A stretch of DNA of 64,000 nucleotides, taken from Bordetella pseudohinzii (GTDB lineage: Bacteria; Pseudomonadota; Gammaproteobacteria; Burkholderiales; Burkholderiaceae_B). The stretch is from positions 62,001 through 126,000 of the forward strand of contig NZ_JHEP02000012.1 of assembly GCF_000657795.2 (NCBI RefSeq). The letters are read 5' to 3'. The notes beneath the pieces were generated by a model. The model saw nothing but the letters and a program-made list of their open reading frames with translations. It was not told the DNA's origin and did not search any database. Made by a program: the position numbers and the translations under genes. Positions 36,904 through 45,218 of this stretch are shown here, in pieces. The first letter of the stretch is position 1. Every line of letters begins with the position of its first letter.

Positions 36904-37216
36904 GGCGTCGCTCGCAGCTAAAAATTTACTGTTTAACGAAAATGTAGGTTCACAATATTCGTTAAGGCGTAAATCTCGCCATTCGGGAAAGCCCGGCCCG
37001 GCGGTGTCCATGCCGTGGCCGCGACCTCCGCAATTTCCGCAAAACAGTTCTGCGCAGCCATGGGGTAATCTCCACGGCCGATAAAACTTACCATTTACGT
37101 GGATAAATAACCGAGGACGGCTGCCGCGCCGTCCCCCCACGACGCCCGCCCGGCCATCGGGACGGCCGTTCCCGCCGAGGAATGGCCAGGGGCACAAGGG
37201 AGCAGGAGACAGACTT
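36904..37216. promoter_or_regulatory. 313-base divergent control region between two Bug genes
   Basis: No gene is supported here. The half next to the minus-strand Bug gene is A+T-rich and contains the dyad at 36925-36973. A further TTTACG half-site like the dyad ends occurs near 37094. The plus-strand Bug gene has a clear GCAGGAG ribosome-binding site just before 37217. Confidence 0.5.
36925..36973. promoter_or_regulatory. Long dyad, candidate operator for the XRE-cupin regulator
   Basis: The arrangement is TTTAC-N3-TTAACGAA-N17-TTCGTTAA-N3-GTAAA: two 16-base arms matching at 13 positions around a 17-base spacer. It begins 22 bases upstream of the start of the minus-strand Bug gene, where it would overlap the promoter. 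The regulator gene lies downstream in the same unit. Confidence 0.6.
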
Positions 37217-38179
37217 ATGTACAAGCCCACGCGCCGCGGCTTCATTGCCGCGGGCGCCCTCATGATGCTTGCCCGGCCGCTGCGCGCCGCCCCCAAGCCG
37301 GTTTCCCTCATCGTGCCCTACGCCGCCGGCGGGCCGAACGACAATTTCGCGCGACTGCTGGCCGAAGGCATGAGCGCGGAAATCGGCCGGCCCTTTATTG
37401 TCGAAAACAAGGCCGGCGCCAATGGCATCATCGGCTCCAGCTACGTGGCGCGCGCCCCGGCCGACGGCTCGACGCTGCTGATGGGCGGATCGGGGCCGCT
37501 GTCGCTCAACGTCCTGCTGCGCCCCGCGCTGCAGTATGGTTTTGACAGCTTCGCGTCCGTGGCCATGCTTTTTGACGGCCCGCTGACCATCACGGTGCCG
37601 CCCCAGATGGGCGTGAACTCCATCGCGGAACTGGTGGCCTATGCCAAGCGCGCGGGCCGCCCCCTGACCTACGGCTCGCTGGGTCCCGGCAGCGTCACCG
37701 ATCTCTACGGCCTGATCCTGTCCAAGACGCTGGACATCCCGCTGACCGCCGTGCCGTACAAGAGCACGCCCACCAGCCTGATGGACCTGATCAGCGGCCG
37801 CAATGATCTGTCCTTCATGACCCCCATCGCGCTGGCGGACCACCAGAAGGCCGGCGCGGTGAAGATCCTGACACTGACCACGGACCGCCGCGACCCGGCG
37901 CTGCCGGATGTGCCGAGCGTTACGGAATTGGGTTATCCGCAGCTCAAGGCCAGTTACTGGACCGCCCTGCATGCGCCCAAGGACACGCCGGATGAACTGG
38001 TGCAGGCCTATTCGGCCGCCGCCATCAAGACCGTGCAGACGCCGCGCTTTCGCCAGATGCTGGCCACCAATGGCCAGACGGAAAAGACCGGCGGCCCGCA
38101 GGCGCTGGATGCCCAGCTGGAGGCCGACCGCCAGTATTGGGGCAAGGTCATCAAGGACAACCAGATCGTCCTGGACTGA
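37217..38179 (+). CDS. Bug family tripartite tricarboxylate transporter substrate-binding protein (Tat-type leader)
   Basis: The 320-residue product begins M-Y-K-P-T-R-R-G-F-I, a twin-arginine type leader, cleaved near L-R-A-A-P (about 26). The Bug signatures follow: L-I-V-P-Y-A-A-G-G-P-N-D-N-F and E-N-K-A-G-A-N-G-I-I-G. It is monocistronic, ends at a strong terminator and is divergent from another Bug gene. Confidence 0.9.
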   Translation: MYKPTRRGFIAAGALMMLARPLRAAPKPVSLIVPYAAGGPNDNFARLLAEGMSAEIGRPFIVENKAGANGIIGSSYVARAPADGSTLLMGGSGPLSLNVLLRPALQYGFDSFASVAMLFDGPLTITVPPQMGVNSIAELVAYAKRAGRPLTYGSLGPGSVTDLYGLILSKTLDIPLTAVPYKSTPTSLMDLISGRNDLSFMTPIALADHQKAGAVKILTLTTDRRDPALPDVPSVTELGYPQLKASYWTALHAPKDTPDELVQAYSAAAIKTVQTPRFRQMLATNGQTEKTGGPQALDAQLEADRQYWGKVIKDNQIVLD

Positions 38180-38202
38180 GCCGTCCCCGGCGCAAAGCCA
38201 AA

Positions 38203-38225
38203 AGCCCGCGCAAGCGGGCTTTTTT
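38203..38225 (+). terminator. Rho-independent terminator
   Basis: A perfect 7-base stem AGCCCGC / GCGGGCT with a GCAA tetraloop is followed by TTTTT. It lies 23 bases after the Bug stop codon and also faces the convergent flavin reductase gene. Confidence 0.9.
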
Positions 38226-38250
38226 ATGGACCTGCGGGCGCTGTCCGCCT

Positions 38251-39042
38251 TTATTGCAGCAGCGACAGGCGGTGCGTGGCGGCGTTGAAATTGACCACAG
38301 GCTGCGCCTGGCGGCAGGCCGTCTTGCGGATCTTGCCGACAATCAGGTCGTGCGTGCCGAGCGCTTCGGTGCAGACGATGTCGCACTCGATGCTCGCCAG
38401 GGCGTCGGAGAGCACGGGCAGGCCCTGCTCGGTCATCACCCAGCCGCCCTGAGCGAAGCGGGCGCTGCCCTGCGGCTGGCGCAGAAAGGCCTGGATGATC
38501 TCGCCGTGGTCTTCGCCCAGCACATTGGCCACGAAGCGGCCATTGCGCAGCAGGGCGCCGCGCGCCGAGGAAGTCTGCTGCACGAAGAACCCCACCATGG
38601 GCGGCTCGGCGGAGATCGACGTCAGGCTGGAGACGATCAGGCCGGCGACCGCTTCGCCATCGCCGGTGCTGACCGCGCTGATGCCCGCGGGCAAGGCCCG
38701 CATGGCCGCCTTGAAATCATCGATCGACACCACCTCGTCGCGCTCATTGACCACCATGTGCGCGCGGATGTCGCCACGCTCGTCCACCCAGCCGTGCCGC
38801 GCCGCGTAATCCACCATGGCCGAAAAACCCGCCTCCCACTGCGGATCGCCCGCATGCTGCGAGAGAAAACGCAGCACCGAGGGCGCCAGGCGCAGATGGC
38901 GCTCGTCCTCGCGCCGGCCGACGCGGGCGATGGCCTGCTCCAGCCGCTCGCGCGGCTGCGGGTCGGCCAGCACATCGAGCCGGCGAAAGTCCGTCGGATG
39001 GCGCAGGGTGATCGCGCCGGCATTGCTCAGGTAGATCTGCAT
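38251..39042 (-). CDS. Flavin reductase family protein with N-terminal extension
   Basis: Of the 263 residues, the C-terminal part (about 100-263) is a flavin-reductase split barrel (M-R-A-L-P-A-G-I-S-A-V-S-T, G-L-I-V-S-S-L-T-S-I-S-A-E-P-P, then R-F-V-A-N-V-L). The first 95 or so residues form an additional, mostly helical and charged segment that I do not recognise. The start has AGGAGGAG upstream. It lies 10 bases after the luciferase-like monooxygenase gene, so it probably supplies reduced FMN to that enzyme. Confidence 0.87.
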   Translation of the reverse strand: MQIYLSNAGAITLRHPTDFRRLDVLADPQPRERLEQAIARVGRREDERHLRLAPSVLRFLSQHAGDPQWEAGFSAMVDYAARHGWVDERGDIRAHMVVNERDEVVSIDDFKAAMRALPAGISAVSTGDGEAVAGLIVSSLTSISAEPPMVGFFVQQTSSARGALLRNGRFVANVLGEDHGEIIQAFLRQPQGSARFAQGGWVMTEQGLPVLSDALASIECDIVCTEALGTHDLIVGKIRKTACRQAQPVVNFNAATHRLSLLQ

Positions 39043-39052
39043 GATCTCCTCC

Positions 39053-40117
39053 TCAGGCGACCGCCGCCGTGCTGCCGATTTCCTTGCGGATGGCCGGAAT
39101 GATCTTGTCGCCCCAGAGTTCGATCTGGCGCAGCATGGTCTTCTGGTCGAAATCGCCCAACTGGGTCTGCAAGGCAATGTGCTTGGGTCGCAGGATGCTG
39201 ATTTCTTCCAGCATCTTGTCGATCACCTCGTTGACCGAGCCCACCGGCAGGTTCTTGCGCAGCTGCTCGAAGGTCGGATCGGTTTCGGACGGCACTTCCT
39301 TGACCATATAGCCATCGTCGCTTTGCGCCCGGCGGTACTTCAGGCTCTCCGAAATCCGGCGCTGGAAGCGCGCGCAATCCAGGTAGGCGTCGATCTCGGC
39401 CTTGTTGTCCGAAGCGTAGCCGCAGCGCAGGAAACCGAACTTCACGTCGCGGTCCAGGTCCTTGCCGTTGTCCGCGGCGACTTTCTCCAGGCGGCCGCGC
39501 AGGCCGGCGATGGCCTCGTTGCCATTGAGCAGCGCGGTCACGAAGAGATTGTGGTTCTCGCGCACGCCGCGGCCCAGGGTCACCGGATTGCCCGAGGTGA
39601 TCCAGATGGGCGGCATCGGATCCTGCAGGCAGCGCACGGCGATGGAGCTGGGCGGAATATTCAGGTATTGGCCCTGGTGCTCGAAGATTTTCTGCGTCAG
39701 GCCCTTGGGGATCACATCCAGGAACTCATTGAAGATGGCGCCCGATTCGGCGATCTGCACGCCGAATCGCTCGAACTCGAACTCCTGGTAGCCCGACCCC
39801 ACGCCCAGCTCCAGCCGGCCGTTGGACACCGTGTCCACGAAGCCCACCTCGGCCAGGAAGCGCGCCGGATGATAGAGCGGCAGGATGCAGACCGCCGTGC
39901 CCAGGCGGATGCGCTGGGTCTTGGCGGCGGCATGGGCCACCGTCATCAGGGGCGACGGCGAGAGCGAGTAGTTGTTGAAGTGATGCTCGGCATACCAGGC
40001 CGTGTCAAAGCCCGCCTGCTCGGCGGCCACCGTCTGCTCGATGGAGTTGTTAATGACTTGCTTGGAGGACTGGTGGTAACCTCGCTGCTGCGCCAGGATG
40101 AATACGCCGAATTCCAT
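39053..40117 (-). CDS. LLM-class flavin-dependent monooxygenase (luciferase-like)
   Basis: The 354-residue TIM-barrel protein shows the bacterial luciferase pattern: E-F-G-V-F at the start, W-Y-A-E-H-H-F-N-N-Y (about 41-50), G-T-A-V-C-I-L-P-L-Y-H-P, and G-V-G-S-G-Y-Q-E-F-E-F. It uses reduced FMN and O2 to oxygenate a substrate that cannot be identified. A GAGGAGAC site precedes the ATG. It is the first gene of a two-gene unit with the flavin reductase and is divergent from a LysR gene. Confidence 0.9.
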   Translation of the reverse strand: MEFGVFILAQQRGYHQSSKQVINNSIEQTVAAEQAGFDTAWYAEHHFNNYSLSPSPLMTVAHAAAKTQRIRLGTAVCILPLYHPARFLAEVGFVDTVSNGRLELGVGSGYQEFEFERFGVQIAESGAIFNEFLDVIPKGLTQKIFEHQGQYLNIPPSSIAVRCLQDPMPPIWITSGNPVTLGRGVRENHNLFVTALLNGNEAIAGLRGRLEKVAADNGKDLDRDVKFGFLRCGYASDNKAEIDAYLDCARFQRRISESLKYRRAQSDDGYMVKEVPSETDPTFEQLRKNLPVGSVNEVIDKMLEEISILRPKHIALQTQLGDFDQKTMLRQIELWGDKIIPAIRKEIGSTAAVA

Positions 40118-40156
40118 AATGTCTCCTCAATAGCGGATTTTGAGGAAATTCTAGAG

Positions 40157-40172
40157 GCCGGTAGCTACTGGC
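40157..40172. promoter_or_regulatory. Near-perfect 16-base palindrome in the LLM/LysR divergent region
   Basis: GCCGGTAG and CTACTGGC are reverse complements except for one G-T position. It lies midway between the monooxygenase start and the LysR start in a 103-base gap, a fitting place for a LysR autoregulatory site. Confidence 0.4.
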
Positions 40173-40220
40173 TGGAATACAAGAAAAGCGGCGTTCTGTG
40201 CTGCGCAAAGTGGAGGAATG

Positions 40221-41162
40221 ATGGACAGGCTGCGCGCGATGGAGCTGTTTCTGTCGATATCGAAAACGGAGAGCTTCTCCGAAACCGCGCGGCAGTTCGG
40301 TGTCTCGGCCACCTCGGTGTCGCGCATGATCACCGAGTTCGAGGCCGAACTGAACGTCAAGCTGCTGCTGCGCTCCACGCGGCAGGTCGTGCTGACCGAA
40401 GCCGGCCAGGAGTACGCCGGCCAGCTCGAAGGCATACTCTGGAACATCAACGAGGCGCACCGCAACATCACCGAAATCCGCTCGGCGCCCAAGGGCACGC
40501 TGCGGGTGCATTCGCGCATGATGTTTGGTCTGGGCGTGCTGCCGCCCCTGGTGGCGGCTTTCCGCGAGCAATATCCCGATATTCATATCGAGCTGGTGCT
40601 CTCCGAAGCCAAGACCGACCTGCGGCGCAACAATTTCGATATCGATTTCCGGATTTCCCCGCCGGTCGAGGCGGGGCTGAAACGCCGCATCCTGTTCAAG
40701 AGCGAGCGCTATCTGGTGGCATCGCCCGCCTACCTGGCCGCGCGCGGCATGCCGCAGCAGCCCGCCGACATCGCCGGGCACGCCTGCCTGGCCTATCTGC
40801 TGCCAGGCGAACAGTATTGCTGGCGCTTCAAGCACGAAGAAGCCATCGACGAGGTGCCGGTCAAGCCGCGCCATGTCAGCAACAACGGCGTGGCCCTGCT
40901 GGAGCTGGCGCGCCTCGGCGAGGGCATCGCCCTGCTCGATGACTACACCGTGCACAACGACATCGCCCGCGGCACGCTGGAGCGCATCCTGCCGCAATAC
41001 CGGGTGACCAACACCACTTTCGAGGAAGGGATGTACGCCACCATCCTCGACACGGCCATGATTCCAGCCAAGATCCGCCTCTTCCTGGATTTCGTCGCCG
41101 ACCACGTGTCCGGCCCGGCGCTGCGCTTTACCGCCTATAAGGGCGGCGCGGGCGCCGACTGA
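40221..41162 (+). CDS. LysR family transcriptional regulator
   Basis: The 313-residue protein starts M-D-R-L-R-A-M-E-L-F, the common beginning of CrgA-type LysR proteins, followed by the HTH with F-G-V-S-A-T-S-V-S-R and the effector domain. ATG occurs at 40218 and 40221; the latter gives better spacing from GGAGG. It is divergent from the luciferase-like monooxygenase/flavin reductase unit and likely controls it. Confidence 0.9.
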   Translation: MDRLRAMELFLSISKTESFSETARQFGVSATSVSRMITEFEAELNVKLLLRSTRQVVLTEAGQEYAGQLEGILWNINEAHRNITEIRSAPKGTLRVHSRMMFGLGVLPPLVAAFREQYPDIHIELVLSEAKTDLRRNNFDIDFRISPPVEAGLKRRILFKSERYLVASPAYLAARGMPQQPADIAGHACLAYLLPGEQYCWRFKHEEAIDEVPVKPRHVSNNGVALLELARLGEGIALLDDYTVHNDIARGTLERILPQYRVTNTTFEEGMYATILDTAMIPAKIRLFLDFVADHVSGPALRFTAYKGGAGAD

Positions 41163-41169
41163 GGCGAGC

Positions 41170-42048
41170 TCAGGGACGGATGCGGCAGCGCGGCCGCGGC
41201 GCGCCGCGCCGGCCCGTTCCGCGCACGCGCAGCAGCGCCCCATCCAGCGGCCCATCGGCCGACAGCCGCCCGCTGTCGCTGATCGAAGTGACATAGAGGT
41301 CGTCGAGGCCGTCGCCGCCGAAGCAAAGCGAGGCCGGATGCCGCACGGGCAGCTCGATGCGCTGATCCAGCCTGCCGTGGCTGTCAAAGCGCGCGATGGC
41401 CCCGGCATGCACCAGCGCCGTCCACAAGCCGCCCTCGACATCAAAGCAGCAGCCGTCCGGCGCCGAGCCCAGGGCATCGGTGTCGACGAAGACTTCGCGC
41501 TCGCCCAGGCCGCCGCCGGCGTCCATCCGGAAGCGGAAGATCTTGCGCCGCGAACTGTCGCAGACATGAAAATAGCCGCCGGCCGGGTCGGGGCCGGGGC
41601 CGTTGACGACGCCCAGATCCTGGGCGATGCGCGTCAGCCGGCCTCGCGTGTCCAGGCGATAGAGGCCGCCCAGCGGCGGTTCGCCTTCCTGGCGATAGAT
41701 ATGCATGGTGCCGGCCACGAAACTGCCGTCGGGCATGGGCACGCCGTCATTGAGGCGCAGATTGGGATGGCTGTCGCCGATGCTCGCCAACGTGCGCAGG
41801 CTGTGATCGGCCGTGTCAAAGAGCACGAAGCGCTCTTTCAGGGCCACCACCAGCTCGTCATCGCCATTGAAGGCGAAGGAACCCAGGGGCGCGGGCAGCT
41901 GCCAATGGCGCGTCGCGCCGCTGTCGGGATCCACTGCCAGAATGTGGCCGTGGCGGCAATCCGCCATCCATATGCGTCCGCGCGCGGCGTCCCATACCGG
42001 GCACTCGCCCAGGGCCGCGCGCACCGTGCCGATTCGCTCGATCTGCAT
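41170..42048 (-). CDS. SMP-30/gluconolactonase-like protein
   Basis: A 292-residue six-bladed beta-propeller. Conserved metal-site segments are G-E-C-P-V-W-D near residue 14, V-N-G-P near the middle (Asn ligand) and A-P-D-G-C-C-F-D-V-E-G (Asp ligand). The family hydrolyses sugar or other lactones using a divalent metal. The start at 42048 removes a leader without conserved residues. It is divergent from the hydratase/acyl-CoA operon, so it may or may not share its substrate. The Arg-rich C-terminus is slightly unusual. Confidence 0.87.
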   Translation of the reverse strand: MQIERIGTVRAALGECPVWDAARGRIWMADCRHGHILAVDPDSGATRHWQLPAPLGSFAFNGDDELVVALKERFVLFDTADHSLRTLASIGDSHPNLRLNDGVPMPDGSFVAGTMHIYRQEGEPPLGGLYRLDTRGRLTRIAQDLGVVNGPGPDPAGGYFHVCDSSRRKIFRFRMDAGGGLGEREVFVDTDALGSAPDGCCFDVEGGLWTALVHAGAIARFDSHGRLDQRIELPVRHPASLCFGGDGLDDLYVTSISDSGRLSADGPLDGALLRVRGTGRRGAPRPRCRIRP

Positions 42049-42165
42049 CTTTCGTTTGTCTCCTGACCAGAGGCATGGTATCGGCTGGCGGGCCTCTGGA
42101 ATATGGCGCTTTCCTGCAGAACACAACCAACATTTATGGCCTGAATCTTGCGCATATCGCGTCCA

Positions 42166-42171
42166 TATAAT
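42166..42171 (+). promoter_or_regulatory. -10 box TATAAT for the seven-gene acyl-CoA operon
   Basis: A consensus TATAAT stands in an A+T-rich patch about 70 bases before the leader ORF. No good -35 box is found at 16-18 bases, so activation by a regulator or an extended -10 mode is possible. Confidence 0.4.
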
Positions 42172-42242
42172 CCAAAAAAAACCGGCGGCCCAAGGCTGTG
42201 AAGCAGGGCCGGACCGCTCAATGCGACTCGAGGAGACTCACC

Positions 42243-42308
42243 ATGCAGCATGCCCACGGCGCGACGCGCGCCCCTGTTTTTTCCCGTTCGAACGAGGTGG
42301 CGGCATGA
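42243..42308 (+). CDS. 21-codon leader ORF translationally coupled to enoyl-CoA hydratase
   Basis: An ATG preceded by GAGGAG with ideal spacing opens a 21-codon frame (M-Q-H-A-H-G-A-T-R ... E-V-A-A) whose TGA overlaps the ATG of the next gene as ATGA. The hydratase itself has only a weak site (GAGGTGG) inside this ORF. The leader may feed ribosomes to the operon or act as an attenuator-like sensor. It has no recognisable domain. Confidence 0.5.
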   Translation: MQHAHGATRAPVFSRSNEVAA

Positions 42309-43075
42309 GCGAGCCCGCCGTCAAGTTCGAGATCGACCGCGGCGTGGCGCTGGTCACGCTCAACCGTCCCCCGGTCAACGCGCTGAACCGTGAAACGCGC
42401 CGCCGCCTGGTGGCCATCTTCGACGAAATCTCGGAGCGTGAAGACATCCGCTGCGCCGTGCTGACCGGCAGCGGCAGCGTGTTCTGCGCGGGCGCCGACC
42501 TCAAGGACCGTCCGGCCGCCGACATCGCCGGGGACTTCCTGGAGCACAACCGCATCACCCGCGAGACCGGCAACGCCATCCGCGAATGCAGCAAGCCCGT
42601 GATCGCCGCGGTCAACGGCACGGCGCTTGGCGCGGGCCTGGGCCTGATGGCCGCCTGCGACATCATGTACGCCTCGGAAAACGCCACCTTCGGCATGCCG
42701 GAGATCAACGTCGGCCTGGCCGGCGGCGCCTCGATGCTGCGCACGCTCTTTGGCCGCTCCACGCTGCGCCGGATGTTCTTCACCGGCCAGCGCCTGACCG
42801 CCCAGGAACTCTTGCGCCGCAACGTGCTGGAAGACGTGCTGCCCGCCGACGAACTGCTGCCCACGGCCCTGGCCCTGGCCCATGAGATCGCCTCGAAAGC
42901 GCCGCTGGCGGTGGTCTATGCCAAGCGCGCGGCCAATATGGTCGACCTCATGCCGCAGCGCGACGCCTACCGCTTCGAACAGGACTTCACCATGGCGCTG
43001 GCCAAGACCGAAGATGCCCGTGAAGCGCGCATGGCCTTCCTGGAAAAGCGCCAGCCGCAATTCAAGGGACGTTGA
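42305..43075 (+). CDS. Enoyl-CoA hydratase/isomerase family protein
   Basis: A 256-residue crotonase with F-C-A-G-A-D-L-K (60-67), A-L-G-A-G-L-G (107-113) and M-P-E-I-N-V-G (131-137). Glu133 matches the catalytic Glu164 of rat hydratase, while the Glu144 position is Gly113, the same pattern as in the crotonase at 12390. It is the first enzyme gene of a tightly packed operon with a CoA ligase, acyl-CoA dehydrogenase subunits and SDRs, where it would hydrate the unsaturated CoA ester. Confidence 0.9.
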   Translation: MSEPAVKFEIDRGVALVTLNRPPVNALNRETRRRLVAIFDEISEREDIRCAVLTGSGSVFCAGADLKDRPAADIAGDFLEHNRITRETGNAIRECSKPVIAAVNGTALGAGLGLMAACDIMYASENATFGMPEINVGLAGGASMLRTLFGRSTLRRMFFTGQRLTAQELLRRNVLEDVLPADELLPTALALAHEIASKAPLAVVYAKRAANMVDLMPQRDAYRFEQDFTMALAKTEDAREARMAFLEKRQPQFKGR

Positions 43076-43077
43076 GC

Positions 43078-45210
43078 ATGGCGGTACAGACGCAACGCCC
43101 CGGCGCGGGGCTGCAGGCCTTTTTCGAGGCGCGCGGCATCGCCATCATCGGCGCCTCCGACGACATCACCAAGATCGGCGGCCGGCCGGTGCACATGCTG
43201 GTCAAGTATGGCTATGCCGGCCCGGTCTATCCCATCAACCCCAAGGGCGGAACCATCCAGGGCCTGCCCGCCTATGCCAGCGTGCGCGACACGCCAACCG
43301 CCCCGGAACTGGCCATCCTCGCCGTCCCGGCCGCCGCCACGCCGGCCGCGCTGCGCGACTGCGCCGCCCGCGGCGTGAAGGCCGCCATCGTGCTGTCCTC
43401 CGGCTTCGTCGAGGCCGGTCCGCAAGGCGCGGCGCTGCAGGACGAACTGGTGGCCATCGCGCGCGAGAACGCAATGCGCGTGCTGGGGCCGAACTGCCTG
43501 GGCGCGGTCAACGTGGCCGACCGGCTGATCGGTTCTTTCTCCATCGCGCTGGAAGAGCATATGCCGCCCGCAGGCCAGGTGGGCATCGTGTCGCAATCGG
43601 GCAATGTGGGCAGCCACACCATGCAAAGCGTGGCCCGGCGCGGCATGGGGGTGAGCCGCTTCATCGCCACCGGAAACGAAGCCGATGTGGATGTGGCCGA
43701 CGGCATCGCCGCCCTGGCCGAAGACCCCGCCACCCGCATCATCCTGTGCTGCATGGAGACCTGCCGCCATGCCGGCAAGCTGATCGAGGCGCTGCGCATG
43801 GCGCGCGAACAGGGCAAGCCGGTCATCGTGCTGAAGATCGGCTCCACCGAGAAAGGCCAGGCCGCCGCGGCCTCGCACACCGGCGCGTTGACGGGCTCGG
43901 ATGCCGTGATCGACGCCATTTTCCGCCGCCACGGCGTGCTGCGCGTGCGCTCGGTCGAGGCCTTGATCGACATCGGCCACGCGGCCTCGCTGCTGATGCC
44001 CGGCCGCCTGCCGCGCAACGACGCCGTGACACTGGTGGCGGCGTCGGGCGGCTTCGGCATCATGATGGCCGACGCCATGAGCGAAGCCGGCCTGGCCTTG
44101 CCGTCCCTGGCCCCCCACACCCAGGCGCGCATCCGCGAGGCGGTTCCCACCGCCAGCACCGGCAACCCGGTCGATGCCTCGGCGCAGATGTCCAGCCGTC
44201 CCGACATCCTGCTCAAGATGCTCACGGCGCTGCTGGACGATCCTTCCGAGAGCGCGCTGGCCTTGTTCATGTCGCTGTCGCTCTACAACACGCGCCTGCG
44301 CGGCATCTACCTGGAGGCGCTGGCGCAGGTTCGCGCCAGCCACCCCGACCGCCTGCTGATGATCATCAGCCAGGGGCCGGCCGAGGCCATCGAAAAGATC
44401 AATGCCCTGGGCATCCCGGTGTTTTCCAGCATCGACGCGGCCGCCACGGGGCTGGCCGGGCTGATGCGCCTGGGCCAGCTGCGCGCCGCCGATGCCGCGC
44501 CGTCCCGGGAGATGGCGGCCGAGCCGGTCGACCCCGCGGTCTTTCGCAATGAGTTCCACGCCAAGCAAGCCCTGGCCCAGGCCGGCATCGACGTCCCGCG
44601 AGAGATTATCGCCCGCGACGCCGATGAAGCCGCGCGCGCGGCCGAGGCCATCGGCTACCCGGTGGTGCTGAAGATCGCCTCCGAGGACATCGCGCATAAG
44701 ACCGAAGCAGGCGGCGTAGCGCTCAATCTCGCCGACGCCCAGTCCGTGCGCGAGGCCTACGCCCGCGTGCAGGCCAATGCGGCGCGCCACTCGCCGCGGG
44801 CCCGCATCGACGGCGTGCTGGTCGCGCCCATGGTCCGCGGCGGCACGGAAATGATCGCCGGCATCTCGCAGGATCCCGTCTTCGGCCCCATCGTGATGGT
44901 CGGCATGGGCGGCATCTATGCCGAAGTGCTCAAGGACGTGGCCGTGCAGGCCGCGCCGGTCAGCGAAGAAGAGGCCCGGGCGATGATCCGCTCGCTGAAG
45001 ATGTTCGCCATCCTGGACGGCGCGCGCGGCCAGCCCAAGGCGGATATCGACGCCGCCGCGCGCACCGTGGCGCGGCTGTCGGAGTTCGCCTACCGGCATC
45101 GCGGCGATATCGCCGAGATCGATATGAACCCCATCCTGGTGCGGCCCCAGGGTCAAGGCGTCGTCGTGCTCGATGCGCTGATGATCCCCCGCGCCGCGCC
45201 CGCACTCTGA
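43078..45210 (+). CDS. ADP-forming acyl-CoA synthetase (acetate-CoA ligase family)
   Basis: The 710-residue single-chain enzyme has an N-terminal CoA-binding Rossmann domain (I-A-I-I-G-A-S-D near 22-29), two flavodoxin-like ligase domains with the phosphohistidine site S-H-T-G-A-L-T-G-S near 263-271, and a C-terminal ATP-grasp domain (about 480-710; Y-P-V-V-L-K-I-A-S, then E-A-G-G-V). It couples ATP hydrolysis to ADP with CoA thioester formation. In this operon it activates the pathway acid. It starts 2 bases after the hydratase stop. Confidence 0.92.
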   Translation: MAVQTQRPGAGLQAFFEARGIAIIGASDDITKIGGRPVHMLVKYGYAGPVYPINPKGGTIQGLPAYASVRDTPTAPELAILAVPAAATPAALRDCAARGVKAAIVLSSGFVEAGPQGAALQDELVAIARENAMRVLGPNCLGAVNVADRLIGSFSIALEEHMPPAGQVGIVSQSGNVGSHTMQSVARRGMGVSRFIATGNEADVDVADGIAALAEDPATRIILCCMETCRHAGKLIEALRMAREQGKPVIVLKIGSTEKGQAAAASHTGALTGSDAVIDAIFRRHGVLRVRSVEALIDIGHAASLLMPGRLPRNDAVTLVAASGGFGIMMADAMSEAGLALPSLAPHTQARIREAVPTASTGNPVDASAQMSSRPDILLKMLTALLDDPSESALALFMSLSLYNTRLRGIYLEALAQVRASHPDRLLMIISQGPAEAIEKINALGIPVFSSIDAAATGLAGLMRLGQLRAADAAPSREMAAEPVDPAVFRNEFHAKQALAQAGIDVPREIIARDADEAARAAEAIGYPVVLKIASEDIAHKTEAGGVALNLADAQSVREAYARVQANAARHSPRARIDGVLVAPMVRGGTEMIAGISQDPVFGPIVMVGMGGIYAEVLKDVAVQAAPVSEEEARAMIRSLKMFAILDGARGQPKADIDAAARTVARLSEFAYRHRGDIAEIDMNPILVRPQGQGVVVLDALMIPRAAPAL

Positions 45211-45218
45211 GGACAAGC

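Noticed and set aside
42967-45216. Minus-strand 749-codon frame
   Set aside because: Shadow of the ADP-forming acyl-CoA synthetase; low-complexity His/Arg/Ala/Gly composition and no domain.
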